Source of the DNA: Pelargonium tetragonum
Lineage: Eukaryota > Streptophyta > Magnoliopsida > Geraniales > Geraniaceae
Direction: 5' to 3'
Assembly: GCA_036897445.1 (NCBI GenBank)
Contig: JAYMTL010000002.1
Location: 62,001 to 126,000, forward strand
DNA length: 64,000 nt
Shown: positions 1 through 12,235 of the stretch, in pieces
How the letters are laid out: every line of letters begins with the position of its first letter
Position numbering within the stretch: the stretch's first letter is position 1
Made by a program: the position numbers and the translations under genes
The notes under the pieces: generated by a model
Told to the model about the DNA's origin: nothing
Databases searched by the model: none
Seen by the model: the letters and a program-made list of their open reading frames with translations, nothing else

Positions 1-1685
1 GGGGTCCCCAATGAAGAGTCCTTTTATTGCGTGACAGTGTAATTACCCTTTACCTCAGTGAGTTCGAAGAGTTTTTGATTAGAGTTTAGTAACAAGTTGT
101 TAAGGTATATGAGGACGGACCCTTTCTTGGAATTTTTTGCTTTATGCTCCCTATTCTATTATAGACACGTTATTAAAAATTTTTACTGCTCTTTATTAGT
201 GACAAGAACTTAATAGTAATCCGGAGCCCGTATCGAATAAGGAGTTTCAAAACCCGGTTTTATGAAGTTTACATATATAAATTTATCTAGAAGTCTTTAC
301 ACAAAAAGTCTCGCCTAGCAAGGACACACTTAAATAGGTAAAGGTTGTAATCTATTTATTCACCCAATCTTCAGTATATATCATCGACTTAGTCTTCTCT
401 ATTTTGGGATCTACAAGTGCCGTAGACGATATGAGCTAAGATCCTTATCTCAGAAAATTCCTTGCGCTCGAATGCTAAATAAATTTATAAAAACGTGTAT
501 ACAGGGGTCAAAAAGTCTTCCTGAATTACAATTATATGTCAACGGAATTCTTTACTCTTTAGCGATATTTTAGTAGTCAAGTTCTACTAAATTTAACCAC
601 TTTTATTGGTAAATCTGAAGCTTTGCGAAGGTAATGTAATTAGTAGTAGTCTGAAATAAACCTACTTACATCACCATACTCTTGAATTATTCTTTAACGT
701 AGTATTAAAGCTCTAACTTTACCTTTAAGAAAAGCAGGACTTCTTTACGGGTAGGGCTTTGGTATAGAATCTCTCTTTAAGTGTTATTAGAAACCCCAAA
801 AACTTTGTTAGAGGAATTGTGATACCTGGCAGCAGTTTCCTTCTGAATACTCAATTTGCAAAGGTGCCCTTTCTCAGTATTTTATTATTGCTTTAGACTC
901 TATGTCAAAGTTCCCCTCTTTACAACAAAAATATAAGGAGTACAGTAATCTTGTTAGCGCACTCTCCATTTTAGGATGGTTTGCTAGCCAGAACCCAATT
1001 AAAACTTTAACTATAAGAGGCGGTGGGTCTCCTTAAAGTCTTTTATAAGCTGTATCACAAGGAAATATGGAAATATTATGATTACTTCGAATGCATAAGT
1101 TTAGCTAGTAAATTAAAGAAAAATAAGCGCGCACTTAATCGAAACTTAAATCTGTATAACTTTGTATTGATGGGCTCAAAACTTTAAGAAGAAGAACTTG
1201 AATAAGGAACCTAAGTTGACATACTATCGAAGTGAAATAAGGGGGAGCGCTGCAACTTCTGGGATTTTCACTCTATTTATGTTCTCTGAGACTCTGTACT
1301 TTATATTAAGGATTTCTAGCGGACTCCTTTCAAAGGGAATCTAACAAATTATACTTGTTAATATTAATAGTGGGGGTTCCCGAAAAAGTTAAAAAACATA
1401 AAAATAAGAGTTCTCGATTCTCGAATGTATTTATATAAAGTACAAATAAAGGGTTACTTCTACGAGCCTGCTCTGACAATAGGCCACATATCTTTAACTA
1501 GATTCAAGATGAGTTGGACTTTATATACTTGACTAACTACTTAGCAACTTGGATGGCTCAGGCCTATAATTAAACCTCCGTTTAGTTTTACTGGATTGAA
1601 TAAAATAGAATGAAAATGAAAGGGTAATTGTAGGATCTACAAAAAATCCCAAACTGGAGTAACAAGCATCCAAGAAGCCCCAACC

Positions 1686-1707
1686 TCTCGATAGGATAAT
1701 ATCGAGA
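1686..1707. repeat. Hairpin, 7-bp stem
   Basis: TCTCGAT and ATCGAGA frame an eight-base loop, directly before the trinucleotide tract at 1718. Confidence 0.9.
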
Positions 1708-1717
1708 AAGTAATAGA

Positions 1718-1737
1718 AGTAGTAGTAGTAATAATAA
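1718..1737. repeat. AGT/AAT trinucleotide tract
   Basis: Four AGT units run into two ATA units. Confidence 0.93.
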
Positions 1738-3356
1738 GCAGCGAAGAGTATTCCATCTCAGAAAGAAGATTTAAACTATTATATAATTAAGAATCCTATT
1801 AACTAAACGAACTCCCTTTTTAGTATAAATTGCCCCCGAAAGTAAATAGATACAGAGAGCTTATATCTATGTGCCCTGCACTATAAAAGACTTTAGCAAT
1901 TAAGGTTTCTTTTCTTTTTTTATAATAGAGAGGGAATAGCTCAAGGAGAGCCAGGTTTCCTATAGAGTCATTATAAAGCGTGTCCGAATTGTAATTGTAC
2001 AGGAACCTTTCCAAGTTTCAGAGTCAAATCTTTTTTATAGAAAGATTTGAAAGGGGTGGATATTTTATAAAACTAAATACTTACGGAATTTTGGAATAAA
2101 AATACAAGGATTTCTTATTAGGGGGTGCCTCCCAGAAAAAGACTTTAGAGTCTTCTTACTCGAGTAAAAACCCTTTTGATAGAAGTATCCCTTATCTGAA
2201 TATTAAGCACAGCAACCGAAATCTAGGACCACCTTACGCTCCTTTAAACTTCGTAATATGTAAACTTAATAAGGGACCTAACCAACGAGAATTCTCTAAA
2301 AAAGTTACTCGCTAATGCTTTTTCTACGAAGTCGCCGAAATTTTACTAAAAGAAACAAATAGCTAAACAGAAGGACTTTTTAAACCGGAGTGCTATTAAC
2401 CTCAGGAACTCCATACAGACCTTATACAAAAACTGAATAGGTTACAATAGAAGACTGTGCCGAAGGACTTCTTTTTGCTGCTGGGTAGCCCCAAGAGTTA
2501 TTTAATACTAAAACCTTTGAGGTTTAACTTCAAAAAATGGAGCCGGGAATATCCTAAGTAACAATTTATACAGTTCCTATTTTCCTATTTATAGGATTTC
2601 CGCTATATAAAAAACAATGTGGCTTAGAAAAGAGTAAATATATACTTTATAATCGAACTTCCAGCAGTTTCTAAGACAAGGGCCCTTTTTAGTTTGGGCT
2701 AAATAGGATCCTTTAAAAGGAGCTATTAACAAAAGATAAGCCCGTTTAGGATAGGGTGGCAAAACCCTATTTAATATGCTTCGAAAGGTGCTAATTCTGA
2801 GCTACGATACCCCATCCTGTTAGTAACGGATTAAAGATAAGGAAAAACTGCGAAATAAAAAAGCTAACTGTTGCTTTAAAAGGCCCCACAACTTATTAAT
2901 TTAGTATGGGCCAAAACTCTTGCTGAAAAATCTTGTTGATCGGGAACCAAAAAATTCTATTTACTTGAACCTACTAGTACCCAGGACTTTAAGGAAATAA
3001 AAGCTCGTTTTGAATAAGACTTTACTTGACATAGAAATCTAGCTATGTTATTACAATAGCGGGCCATTCAGTCAGTATTCCTTACAACTAAAAGCTTGCG
3101 TGGTAACTTTAACCAGATTATTCTTAGACAAGAGGGGCCGTTTTTTGGCTTTTAGGATTCCTTATTGTTTATCCTTAAAAATCAATAATAAAAGTCTAGC
3201 TCTATTTGGAGGTATTATCAAGAAGAAGAGGAGTACAAAAGCGACAAGGACATGTAAGATCCAGACTCTCGTTAAAGTTCTAGATATTCTAGGCATTTAG
3301 AATCAAGAAGTGGTTATAATGTATCTATGTTCTATCTATAAACTATCTAACATTAA

Positions 3357-3392
3357 CCTCTTTCCCTTCAGCCGGTAACACTAACGCCTCTC
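3357..3392 (-). pseudogene. Histone H2B-like remnant (C-terminal block)
   Basis: On the minus strand GCGTTAGTGTTACCGGCTGA followed by AGGGAAAGAGG reads like the H2B segment A-V-R-L-L-L-P-G-E, then E-G-T-K-A with the codons in between lost. H2B is one of the four core nucleosome histones. Only this short stretch is recognisable. An H2A-like block starts about 260 bases to the right on the opposite strand, the divergent H2A-H2B layout common in eukaryotes. The call was made by eye. Confidence 0.35.
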
Positions 3393-3620
3393 TAAACTTT
3401 ATAAGTGTAGTAGTGCTAGTTTTAAAGAAGCCAAGGAATTAAACCCTTTTGAAATATTGTATAAAGGATTTGTGAATCAAGTTACAAGTAGAGTAGTCTT
3501 TCCTAAAATAGAGAAGTGAGGACCCTATCAAAAAGTTGAGCTATAAAGATTAATCAAGTTATCCCCATTCTTGCTTTTGGATAATAACGAGCTAGGGAAT
3601 ATGAAGATCTTAGCTACGAT

Positions 3621-3710
3621 ACAGGCTGCAAAAAGGCCTGGTGAGAAAGGTATCAATACTAAGGCAGGTATATCTCCCGGGAAAGGTATAGTATCGTTGA
3701 TTAGGTAGAA
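3621..3710 (+). pseudogene. Histone H2A-like remnant
   Basis: In one frame from 3661 the text gives K-A-G-I-S-P-G-K-G-I-V-S-L-I-R. This follows the H2A signature [16 protein letters not shown] with about two small gaps. A lysine- and alanine-rich stretch precedes it, as in H2A tails. The remainder of the gene is not recognisable. Its position right of an oppositely oriented H2B-like block supports the identity. Confidence 0.4.
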
Positions 3711-5257
3711 CCTTTCGTAAGAATCTCTATTCCCGGGATTTTGAGTCCCTTTATGCTACCTTTTAGCGGAAGCCTTTTATAAATAAGCGGGTTTTTAACT
3801 CACTTCTTTTGGCTACAAAGTTGCAGACGGGAGTTAAGAAAAGAAGAAACTCCTTTAAAGTAGTGGGTAGATACAAAAACCAGAGTCTTTGGACTCGAAA
3901 TTCTAAGGGGGGTGGTTTGGAAAACACAGCATTTGGCGTATAAATTATACTAAAGCCTATTCTTGGAGTATTGAATTAAGCTAGACCTCTATGCTTTTTA
4001 TCGAAGGGTGTCCAGTAAACGCTATCTTTTAAAGTCAATTTCCATCACCGGATTTTTTATTACAAGCAAGTTAAGGAGAACCTAGGAGTCTTATCTTATT
4101 AATAAATTACAGGATTTTAACCACCGGGATCCTAACAAGCACCCGATGTATGGGACCTCCCCAACCTGGGGTGTAAACAGCCCCCTCAATCAGAGGAAAA
4201 GGAACTAAAAGGGAAATAAATTAAATAACTTACATTATATTACTAAGGCTCATGAAGGAGGTATTGCAAAGGAGAAACTTTCTTATTTTCCCGATCCAGT
4301 TTAGTGTCCTAATCGCAGTAAGATTTGTAAAAAAAGAAACGTTTATTAAAGTATTAAAGAGCCTCTAGTAATCCAGAGTAATTATATAAAATATAAAAGC
4401 CTATCTGGTTTTTTACCAGGTTTTTACAAGAAGTAAGTTATCTAAAAAGTTTGATTTCCTAGTACCAAAGGGGTATAAGCGCACCCACGAACAGGTCTAC
4501 AATCTAGGAAAAGTTTCCGTGTTATTAGTTTAAAGAGATAATTCCTAAGGTAATTAATTTGGTTAGGAGAGCCCTTCGTTTCCGATTCTGTGTCACTAAA
4601 TCTTTTTAGGAAAATTTTCAGGAGTTGCATAGGGGGCAATAAAGCACGCTTACCTCTTTCCGAAGTTAGTAATAAAAGACATTTCTCGGGGTAGAGCATA
4701 ACTAAAGGATTAGCCTTTTTTAGGAAATACAAGGATTTAAGTGGATCCGCTAGGGGTTTTATAGGTTTATAGAATGTAAGTATTAAGTCTAATATATAAG
4801 TAAACTAAGTTAGCGATCTCTGGTAATCTATTTTACCGTAATGCCCCAAAGAGTTTTCAGAAAGCAATAGAGCATCCCTCTTAAGGATTTCCTAGGATAT
4901 ATTTTACGGGTATTAAGAGTTAGGCTCTGCTAAGAATATAGCTTTGAGTAAGAAAGTAAGCAGAAGAGTCTAGATTTTTACAATAGAAAGGAGTGATTGC
5001 CTAGGGAAGCTCCTTTTAGAAAGTCCTTCTTTTGTTTTGGTATTTAAGGGCAGTTTGTTTACAAGGTGGTGCCATATATCGAGGTAACGAAGTTAGTTTC
5101 GTTAGTTTTATTCTTTTTCTCAGACATTTTAAATGAATTCCTAACGAACATAGGTCAAAGTCAAGGGTTTGGGCCAGTAGGGACAATTTTCTTAGTGGGA
5201 AGCTTTTCTTGTTGTCGGTTATAACGTAAGTGGTATCTAGAATTACTCTATCCATTA

Positions 5258-5292
5258 CCTTTCCTCCGTTACACTGCAGCCAGGTACAACGC
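5258..5292 (-). pseudogene. Histone H2B-like remnant (C-terminal block)
   Basis: On the minus strand TTGTACCTGGCTGCAGTG, then a short stretch and GGAGGAAAGG, matches coding text for L-P-G-E...A-V-S-E-G-T-K-A of H2B with an internal loss. The same block recurs near 27340 with 16 of 21 bases shared over its core. An H2A-like remnant begins about 210 bases to the right on the plus strand. Confidence 0.35.
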
Positions 5293-5504
5293 TTATCTTA
5301 TTACTATTAGGGCTCTACTTTCCCGATAGTAGTAACAAATAAGGTGGGAGGGATGTCCCTTAAACAAACAGAACTATCTAATACAATATAACAATCCTTA
5401 TATAAAATGAAACAAAAGAAACTAATTACTACTATCTAATAACTAAAAAAGAAAGACTCCGATACCTTACATATTGTAGTGTAAGTACAATAGACAACAA
5501 GAAT

Positions 5505-5695
5505 AAGAGTAAAGCTCCTAAGAAGTTAGATCTAACTGCGAAGACTTCAGGTACGAGGGAAGGCTTAGGTCTAGCTCATAAGATTAGTAGGATACAGTTG
5601 CGGGGTAGCCAACCGATTTTTAATTAGAAGAAAGTCAAAAAGACAGGGAGTGAGCCGAGGTCATTAAAAAGAAGTGCTAGTGTTCCTGTTGTGCA
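5505..5695 (+). pseudogene. Histone H2A-like remnant
   Basis: From 5538 one frame gives A-K-T-S-G-T-R-E-G-L-G-L-A-H-K-I-S-R, then I-Q-L-R-G. This tracks the H2A N-terminal signature [22 protein letters not shown]. Further on, AGTGCTAGTGTTCCT at about 5672 resembles the H2A C-terminal I-A-S-G-G-V-L-P. The spacing between the two is too short for a whole gene, so a central part has gone. It is divergent from the H2B-like block at 5258-5292. Confidence 0.45.
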
Positions 5696-8600
5696 AGTTA
5701 GTGTATCTACAATTACTACGGTAGTAGGTATATTAAGTAGGGATTACAATAGGCTACCAGAAGAAAAGTACTTTTCTAAGGCTTAGATAGGAAGAGTTTG
5801 TTATTAAAGGGGTTAAGCTTCAAAAACAATGGAGTGAAGTATGGGCGCTGATTTTATAATTGTATCTAAAAAAGCTTTATTATAGCTACCTTTTTATAGT
5901 ACTGTAAATTCGACTTAGTGCCCCTTTAGTAGAGCCGCCGAAGTCAAGAACTAAGCTAAAACAAGGGATTTTTTTGGTATTCTTCTAAAATTACTTAACC
6001 TCGAAGTTTCATGATGTAAAAGTATGACTCAATCATTTGATACTTAGCCTTACCCTCTTTTTGTGAAATATGTGACTCATTTCTTAGAGGATAAAAGCCT
6101 TCTCTTGTGTTTTTGTTAATCTACGCCAGTTTTGACTCCAAGATATGGATGCTAATTAGACAAGAGTACTTATAGTTCTTTCTCTACAAAAATTTATTTA
6201 CATCGCAATAAGGATTCCCCGTTCGTTCTTGTAATATTTTTTGACAACCTCCTCTACTAAACTACAACCCCGTATGGAGCACAAACGTTCCACAAAGCTA
6301 TGAGACACAGTTGTAAGTATCAGATTGCAGCATTCAGTAGTAAGGCCCTCCGTAGGGATAGAAAAGCTCTCTCAATCTAGTGGAAATCCGTAAGAACTGA
6401 GAAATTCTACTGAATTCCCGCAGGAAGCTATATACTTTTGTAATTCTAAAACAGATATTAAGGGACTCTTAATTCAGTACATTTAAAATAAATTGAAATT
6501 TGATTACAAATAAGGGTTCAGTCGCAACCCCTCTATGTTTGTATCTCGGTTTTGGTACGGGATTGGTGCTAATCTTATACTTATGACAGGAAATCCATAG
6601 CACAAAGTAGAAGCTGCTAATAGGTAGACTAGGAATAAAAACCATGATTAGAATTTTCAGGAGTAAATGGGTAAAGTTCTTTACTTGTTATTTGCAAAGA
6701 TCCCCTAGAAAGTAAAAGAATCCATTACTTTTTTATCCGGAGACTCATAAAAAATTTTAGTTAAATATCAATAGCATATAAACCCGATAAAGTTCCTTAA
6801 TATACTCGTATTTTACAAAAAAGGGACCCCTCGAGAATTTGGGAATATTCTATGGTTTTATACCCCCTTAATTTTTGGGGAATTCTAGTACTCTAAACAG
6901 AGTCCTTAAGTTTACTTTATTTACATTTCGAAAGAATATATGAAAAGTGTACCTAATATAAAGATTTAATGAGCTCCTTGCCTAGATCTAGATTCATACG
7001 AAATTTTTATAAATAAAGAACTCAAGCAAGAATATCTGAATTTTATTAAAGAGCTCCCGACGAAACCTAACCTAGGAGCCCCCTCTTTTTTAGCTATTAC
7101 CAATTAACTTGACTAGGACTTACTCTAAAAATTATACTAAAAACTTTGCTAGAAGGATCCCTAAAAAGAAATTTAGTTACCAATAAATTAAAAGCTCCTT
7201 CAGAGTAAGGATCGATCCTCCACGGAAAACTCTTTCTAAAACAAAACCCTGTGGCAATTTTATCTAAAGCTTTTGTAGGGCCCTCCTTGTGAGCTATAAG
7301 GCGTGTTAAGGTTGTCTGGTGTATGATTTCTCATTTCTCAAAATTACTGTGGGTTTCTGTACCACCTTTAGTAAATATAAAAGATATACTTTTAATAAGA
7401 ATAAGATTCTACTCTGAGTGCCCTATTTTAACAAATTTAAACAAAAGCAACCCTGACTATTGGGAATGCTAAAATCTCGCTAACCCAGTTTTTTCTGAAA
7501 TGTAGCAGCCCCCTTGCGAATTAAGTAAAAGAAATCGCTTGGTTTACTCTTTTTCTTAACTGGATTGAAATTTGATTGCTTACACCCATACAAGTTTTAA
7601 CAAGTCAGAAATCCCATAGGGGCGGCCCCTTACCGAATAAGCAGAAGAATCCCTCGTTTATTTAGAATACCCCTTGTCTTGTCCAGCAAGCAATTTTAGT
7701 TAGAATTCTTTTTAAATCGTAGGCGGGGCCGCAGTTTATTACAAGTCAAAGATACACAATGTAAAAAACATTTTTGGGTATCTTGAAGAAAGAGAACTCT
7801 CAGCTTGTAGCAATTCTCATCAGAAAGGAATTTTAATTAGGTTACATTTGATTTAGTTTTGTACAGCAATAGGTCTAGTTTAAAAATAAAAAAAAATAAT
7901 AAGAGGGCTTCCTTTCTTGCTTGGCAGTATCCTGTAAGGGAGAAACTTGCATTGAAATTGAACGTTAAAGATTTTACAACGAAAGTCGGCGTGCAGTATG
8001 TTCCGTATATGTATAGGATATAGGTCCCCTTTCGTAAAGAAGTTTCCTGGTGGGGTTCCCCCTTAAATTAGGTTTGTTAAGATTCAATTACGCCCTAGAC
8101 GCCCGTATTCGGAGCTTTTTGGAGGAGCCCTTATAAAATAAAGAAATTCTTATTCTTGTAGTATCAAAGCGTTTTAACGTTTTGTGTTACCTGGGTTTCA
8201 TATTAATCTTCCCTTCTCAACAAAGAAACTTTGTATTTATCCGAGATGGCTCCCTCTTTGAGACACAAAAAGTCTTTTGAGGGATTCGTGTCTATTAGCC
8301 TCGGTTTTAATGGAGCTGCTGATAAGGCTTTTAGAATAATACCAGGTTTTAGTATTCTGGGTCTAGTACTTAAAAACTCTATACAATATCTTGTGAGGTT
8401 GAGAAAAAGAAGTTACGGAAATATATAATAAAAGTAACTCCTCTATATAAATAGATTCTAATTTAAATATCGTATACATCCCGAGTACACTTTACAGGGC
8501 TCTTCGGCAGTTATAGTATTACAGTTTTGCGTATTTCCATTAAGAAAGGGCCCTAGGAAAGTTAACAGCAGGAAAATCTAATTTTAAACCTCGGTGTGTG

Positions 8601-11361
8601 GGTTGCTCTATGCATTTGCGGAATGAGGCTAATAAAGGACTTAAGAATTAATATCTGATTTAAATCTGGCACAAAATTTATAGGGACTCTGCTTTCTTTT
8701 CACTAGGCACCCTACAGGGATTTCTTGTGGGTTATAAAGTTTAAAAATAAGACAGAAAGATTTAGAATAGTTACAAGAAAACAGGGCTATAACCTGCAAG
8801 AAGGTTTCCTATATTTGATATATAATTAAAAAAATTTTGACTGGATTGGATACGGGTAAATGGGATGGGACAAAAGGGACATCCCATTTTATTGACTAGT
8901 TAATTAACTCAAGAACGCTATAAAATTGAATCTTGAAAGAATTATACAAAAGAAAGTTATTTTATTAGTTCACTTTCGATACAGAGTTTTATGGAATTGC
9001 TTAAAAAGGAGTCTACTCTTGAGAAAGTCGGGACATAAGTGGACTTTTACTACGAAAACTACGAGAAAGTGCGGTATTGACAGGCTCCTTATGGCGAAAG
9101 TGGTGTAGTCGCTGTTCATTAACTAATATAAAATATTCTTAGGGCTCCGGGTTATTCTGCTAAGAGAAGTTTTGCTGTAGGATCGACCCTTTATAAAATA
9201 GAGGAAATTCCGTACAAATAAAAAATACAAGATTAAAAAAAATAGAGGCTAATAAAAATGAAAGTTTCACAAGCTTATATTTTTGAGTTCCCAGATTAAC
9301 TTAAAACTCTTTCTTTGCCCTATTTATTAACAAATTTCAATTTTGATTTTTAAGAGAGTATCCCGCTTTCTAAATTAAGGATAGCAAAATCTAATCTACC
9401 TAAGTAAGGATAATTCAAAGTACTTTTAATCTTAAAACTAAAGGAACATCTACGAAACGAAGGAATTCCCTCTTATTTATTATCCTGACTAAAATAGAGT
9501 AAAAAAGGCACCTACTCAAGGTCTTAGCTTTGTGAGCTAGAAAACTGAGTTGCAATTAGGGGTACATCAAAAAATTAGACTGCCTTAAAAATCGTCGAGT
9601 ATACAGGACTTTCTATAAAGAGCTTTATAATGTAACAAATACAAGGTAAAGGATATGTTGTTGCACGGAAGAGAGCTGCTTAGTTGTCCCTGTTAAAGAA
9701 AGTAAAGGGTCGTATGAGGTTGGAATCTTAATGCACTAAAACGTAAGGGTTTTCATGAAAAGTAGGATAAAAAGGTATTAACTGAAGGGGTGGATTTAGG
9801 GAGAAAAAAGACTGTCCTGTATAAAGGGATGGGCCGCACAATAACATTAAAAGCTTCCCATACCTGTTACATCCTCAATATCTTTTTAACCCTCAACTGT
9901 TATCCAAAATATCCCAGTAGCTGAGTCTACATCTCTGTTGGGTATAAAATTGTCAAGGAATTCTAAAAGTAAGGAATTGAGCCAACAAAAATTTTGAAAG
10001 TCCCAGAGAGTTTCAAGGAACAACGGAATTCTATTGCTACTCATTTATGAAAAGCTGCTAAGAGGCTGTAGATAAGAGTCATTTTTATATAATGTATACC
10101 CTCGCTCGGCAATTCTTTTTTATTTTATACAAAATTATTCAGAACCCATAAATTTTCCACAATTCGATAAGGACTTTTCTTAAAGTTTATTTATAATTGG
10201 CTAACAAGCAGGCAGTGCTTTTAAAATTTTTGTAGAAAGGGGTTTGGAGGTACGCTACAATTTGGATTTAGTCCTAAGACTCTCCTTGAACTGTTCAATT
10301 TAGAGCTCATTTATACTTAGTAAAAGTATCTGGGGTATGGTCAATTTCCGTTTAGTTTGTGGACTTTTTAGCTTATTTGATCTGAAAAAATTGGGGCAAG
10401 TTCTAGTTAATAAGAAATTCGTTGCCTTTGAAAGGAAATAGGCGCTTTAATAGAGGCTGGGATTTAATCTCCTTATTGTAGGGTAGAGCAAGCTAGAATA
10501 TAGATTTGTAGACGGAGTAGCGTGGGTATAACCTTAGTAAAATTTTGAAATTGCGGATTTACAAGGCAGGGTAAGTACAAAAAGTCTTCTTTGCCGCTTT
10601 CCTGCATCTCATTTTTTTTGCTAATAATAGAGTATAACAGGTAAAAAAGGATCCCTTTCGGTGCTGCGGACAAGAACTTTTTACTTCTTTAGGAATCCGG
10701 GTTATCCTAAATACGAAATAGGCCCCTTTTATTAAAGTTGTGTTGTGTAGTATAAATACAAGTAATTTGAAAGTAAAAAAATTCTCTTGTTTCAAGAGTT
10801 ATTTACAATTATAGGGATTTCCACGATTTACAAACAAGGAAGGCCTGGACTAAATAAAATTCCAGGTTATAGGTACTTTATTATCATTCTTTAACGCATT
10901 AGTTCTGTGGTATTTTTAAAACCTTCCTACACCCCAAACCAAAGTTTTCCTTAGTCAATTTTGGGTGGATGTCTTGGCCCTTTTCAATAAATTAAATATT
11001 AATTTAATTAAGGAGTTCTTGCCCGGGAGTTTGTAGCTATAATTTTTACGCCTTGTTTCCTAGGTGTAAGGGCTAAACTTGGAGTATTTCATTAGTGAAT
11101 TTCTTGAGACGAAAGCCCGGTACTTGGTTATAAAATACTAGGTCTGGGCGGGTAAAAATTAACATAGAGTGAACACCCTTAAACATATCTTCCAAATGCT
11201 TCCGTCTTTTCCTAAAAAAAGAAAGATTCCAAATACAAGTCACTGATATATAGATAGAAGATAGCTTTCTTGTCATTCTTACTTATGAGTTGGCTAATCT
11301 CTTACAGGAGGAATTCGAAAAGCTTTAAAATAATAAGAAAGAAGGGATCTGATTCTAGACA
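5696..11361. other. Spacer with no recognisable gene
   Basis: Short open frames at 8231-8428 and 8926-9108 have no protein-like features. I see no RNA gene, histone-like block or long repeat here. Confidence 0.65.
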
Positions 11362-11453
11362 CGGAGAATGGAATTCGAACCAATGACATACTTGTCAAAT
11401 CATCGGCGGATACTTTAGAAATAGAAAAGAAGACTTGAACCCATGGGCTCTCC
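11362..11453 (-). pseudogene. Class II tRNA-like remnant (Ser type most likely)
   Basis: Read on the minus strand, GGAGAG at the 5' end pairs with the 3' end ATTCTCC (five Watson-Crick pairs and one wobble). A GGTTCGAAT T loop lies near the 3' end. A perfect four-pair hairpin, GACA/TGTC, sits where the long variable arm of Ser, Leu or Tyr tRNAs would be. The 92-base length also fits class II. The D arm is only loosely recognisable and I cannot read a convincing anticodon, so the isoacceptor is a guess from the acceptor and the CAT before the T loop. Confidence 0.35.
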
Positions 11454-11532
11454 TTTTTTGCTTGCTCTCACTTTCATAACTTAGTCTATCTCTACAGCAT
11501 CTAATAAATGCCTTAGAGAGATTTTATAGAAA

Positions 11533-11760
11533 ATGGAGGGGTCGGATTTTCGAGTTTATTATCTAAGCGATTTTCCAAAACTAGAAATTGATCAAAATAC
11601 TAATTCTAAAGTGTTTCCAAAAAGTAACTTACCAGTATCTAACACTTATGGATTAGAACCTACGACAGATTGGAAAATTCATAAAAGTTCTACCAATCAA
11701 GACCTTAATTTCATGTACTCTTTACATCATTTACTAAATAGCTTACAGAGTCTCTATTAA
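11533..11760 (+). CDS. Possible small hypothetical protein, 75 residues
   Basis: This frame runs from ATG to TAA and encodes a mostly hydrophilic 75-residue protein, rich in Asn, Ser and Leu, with no membrane segment or motif I recognise. It is listed because its base use is unlike the surrounding spacer: CpA and TpG are common here, as they are in ccmB. It also lies just beyond a class II tRNA-like copy on the opposite strand. It could be a real small gene, one exon or fragment of a larger gene, or chance. I do not assign a function. Confidence 0.3.
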   Translation: MEGSDFRVYYLSDFPKLEIDQNTNSKVFPKSNLPVSNTYGLEPTTDWKIHKSSTNQDLNFMYSLHHLLNSLQSLY

Positions 11761-11884
11761 AAAAGGAAAGTCATTCTATCTAAAATTCTTTTCTACTTTT
11801 TTCTCAATTTTTGTTTCCTTCGATTTTTTATGAAATGAAAATGGATGTTAAGGCATAAAAAGTCAAGTCAAAGAAGGTTTTTCC

Positions 11885-11935
11885 AGTTGCAGTAGGTTTA
11901 TAATGTAAGGTTGGCTATGCTATAATACTAACTTT
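11885..11935 (-). repeat. Trailer-like block shared with the H2B-like loci
   Basis: TAATGTAAGGTTGGCTATGC matches TAGTGTAAGGTTAACTATAC at 27291-27310 at about four bases in five. At the 27 kb locus this block lies just beyond the end of an H2B-like remnant, so it probably marks the trailer of another decayed H2B copy. An H2A-like block follows about 230 bases to the right on the plus strand, repeating the paired layout. Confidence 0.25.
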
Positions 11936-12159
11936 TAATACTAGAACTTATATACTCTATAATACGATAAGTACAGGGAAGAAGAGGAATTATCCTTACC
12001 ATTACGATTACTACTTAATACAATCTATTACTATCTAATAATAAGACTCATAAGGAATTGAAAATATCCTACTAGGTTGCTAATAGAAAGATTTAGACTT
12101 ATATAGTAAAGATTAAAAAAAGGAAGGAACTACCACTATATTAGAATTAGAACTTATCT

Positions 12160-12235
12160 ATGAAGAAGCTACAACAAGAAGTTCTGGCTCTAAGAATCTA
12201 GGACTATACTAGCGGCTCTTTAGTTATACAATCAA
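12160..12235 (+). pseudogene. Histone H2A-like remnant (N-terminal block)
   Basis: From 12168 one frame reads A-T-T-R-S-S, five of six residues of the H2A motif A-K-T-R-S-S. The text AACAAGAAGTTCT is almost exactly what that motif is normally encoded by. A degraded G-L-x-x-R stretch follows. The rest of the gene is lost. Confidence 0.35.

Larger units (their letters stand above)
1..3356. other. Spacer with no recognisable gene
   Basis: Both strands are closed by frequent stops. Apart from the hairpin and trinucleotide tract near 1.7 kb I see only scattered small G-run/C-run near-palindromes. Confidence 0.7.
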
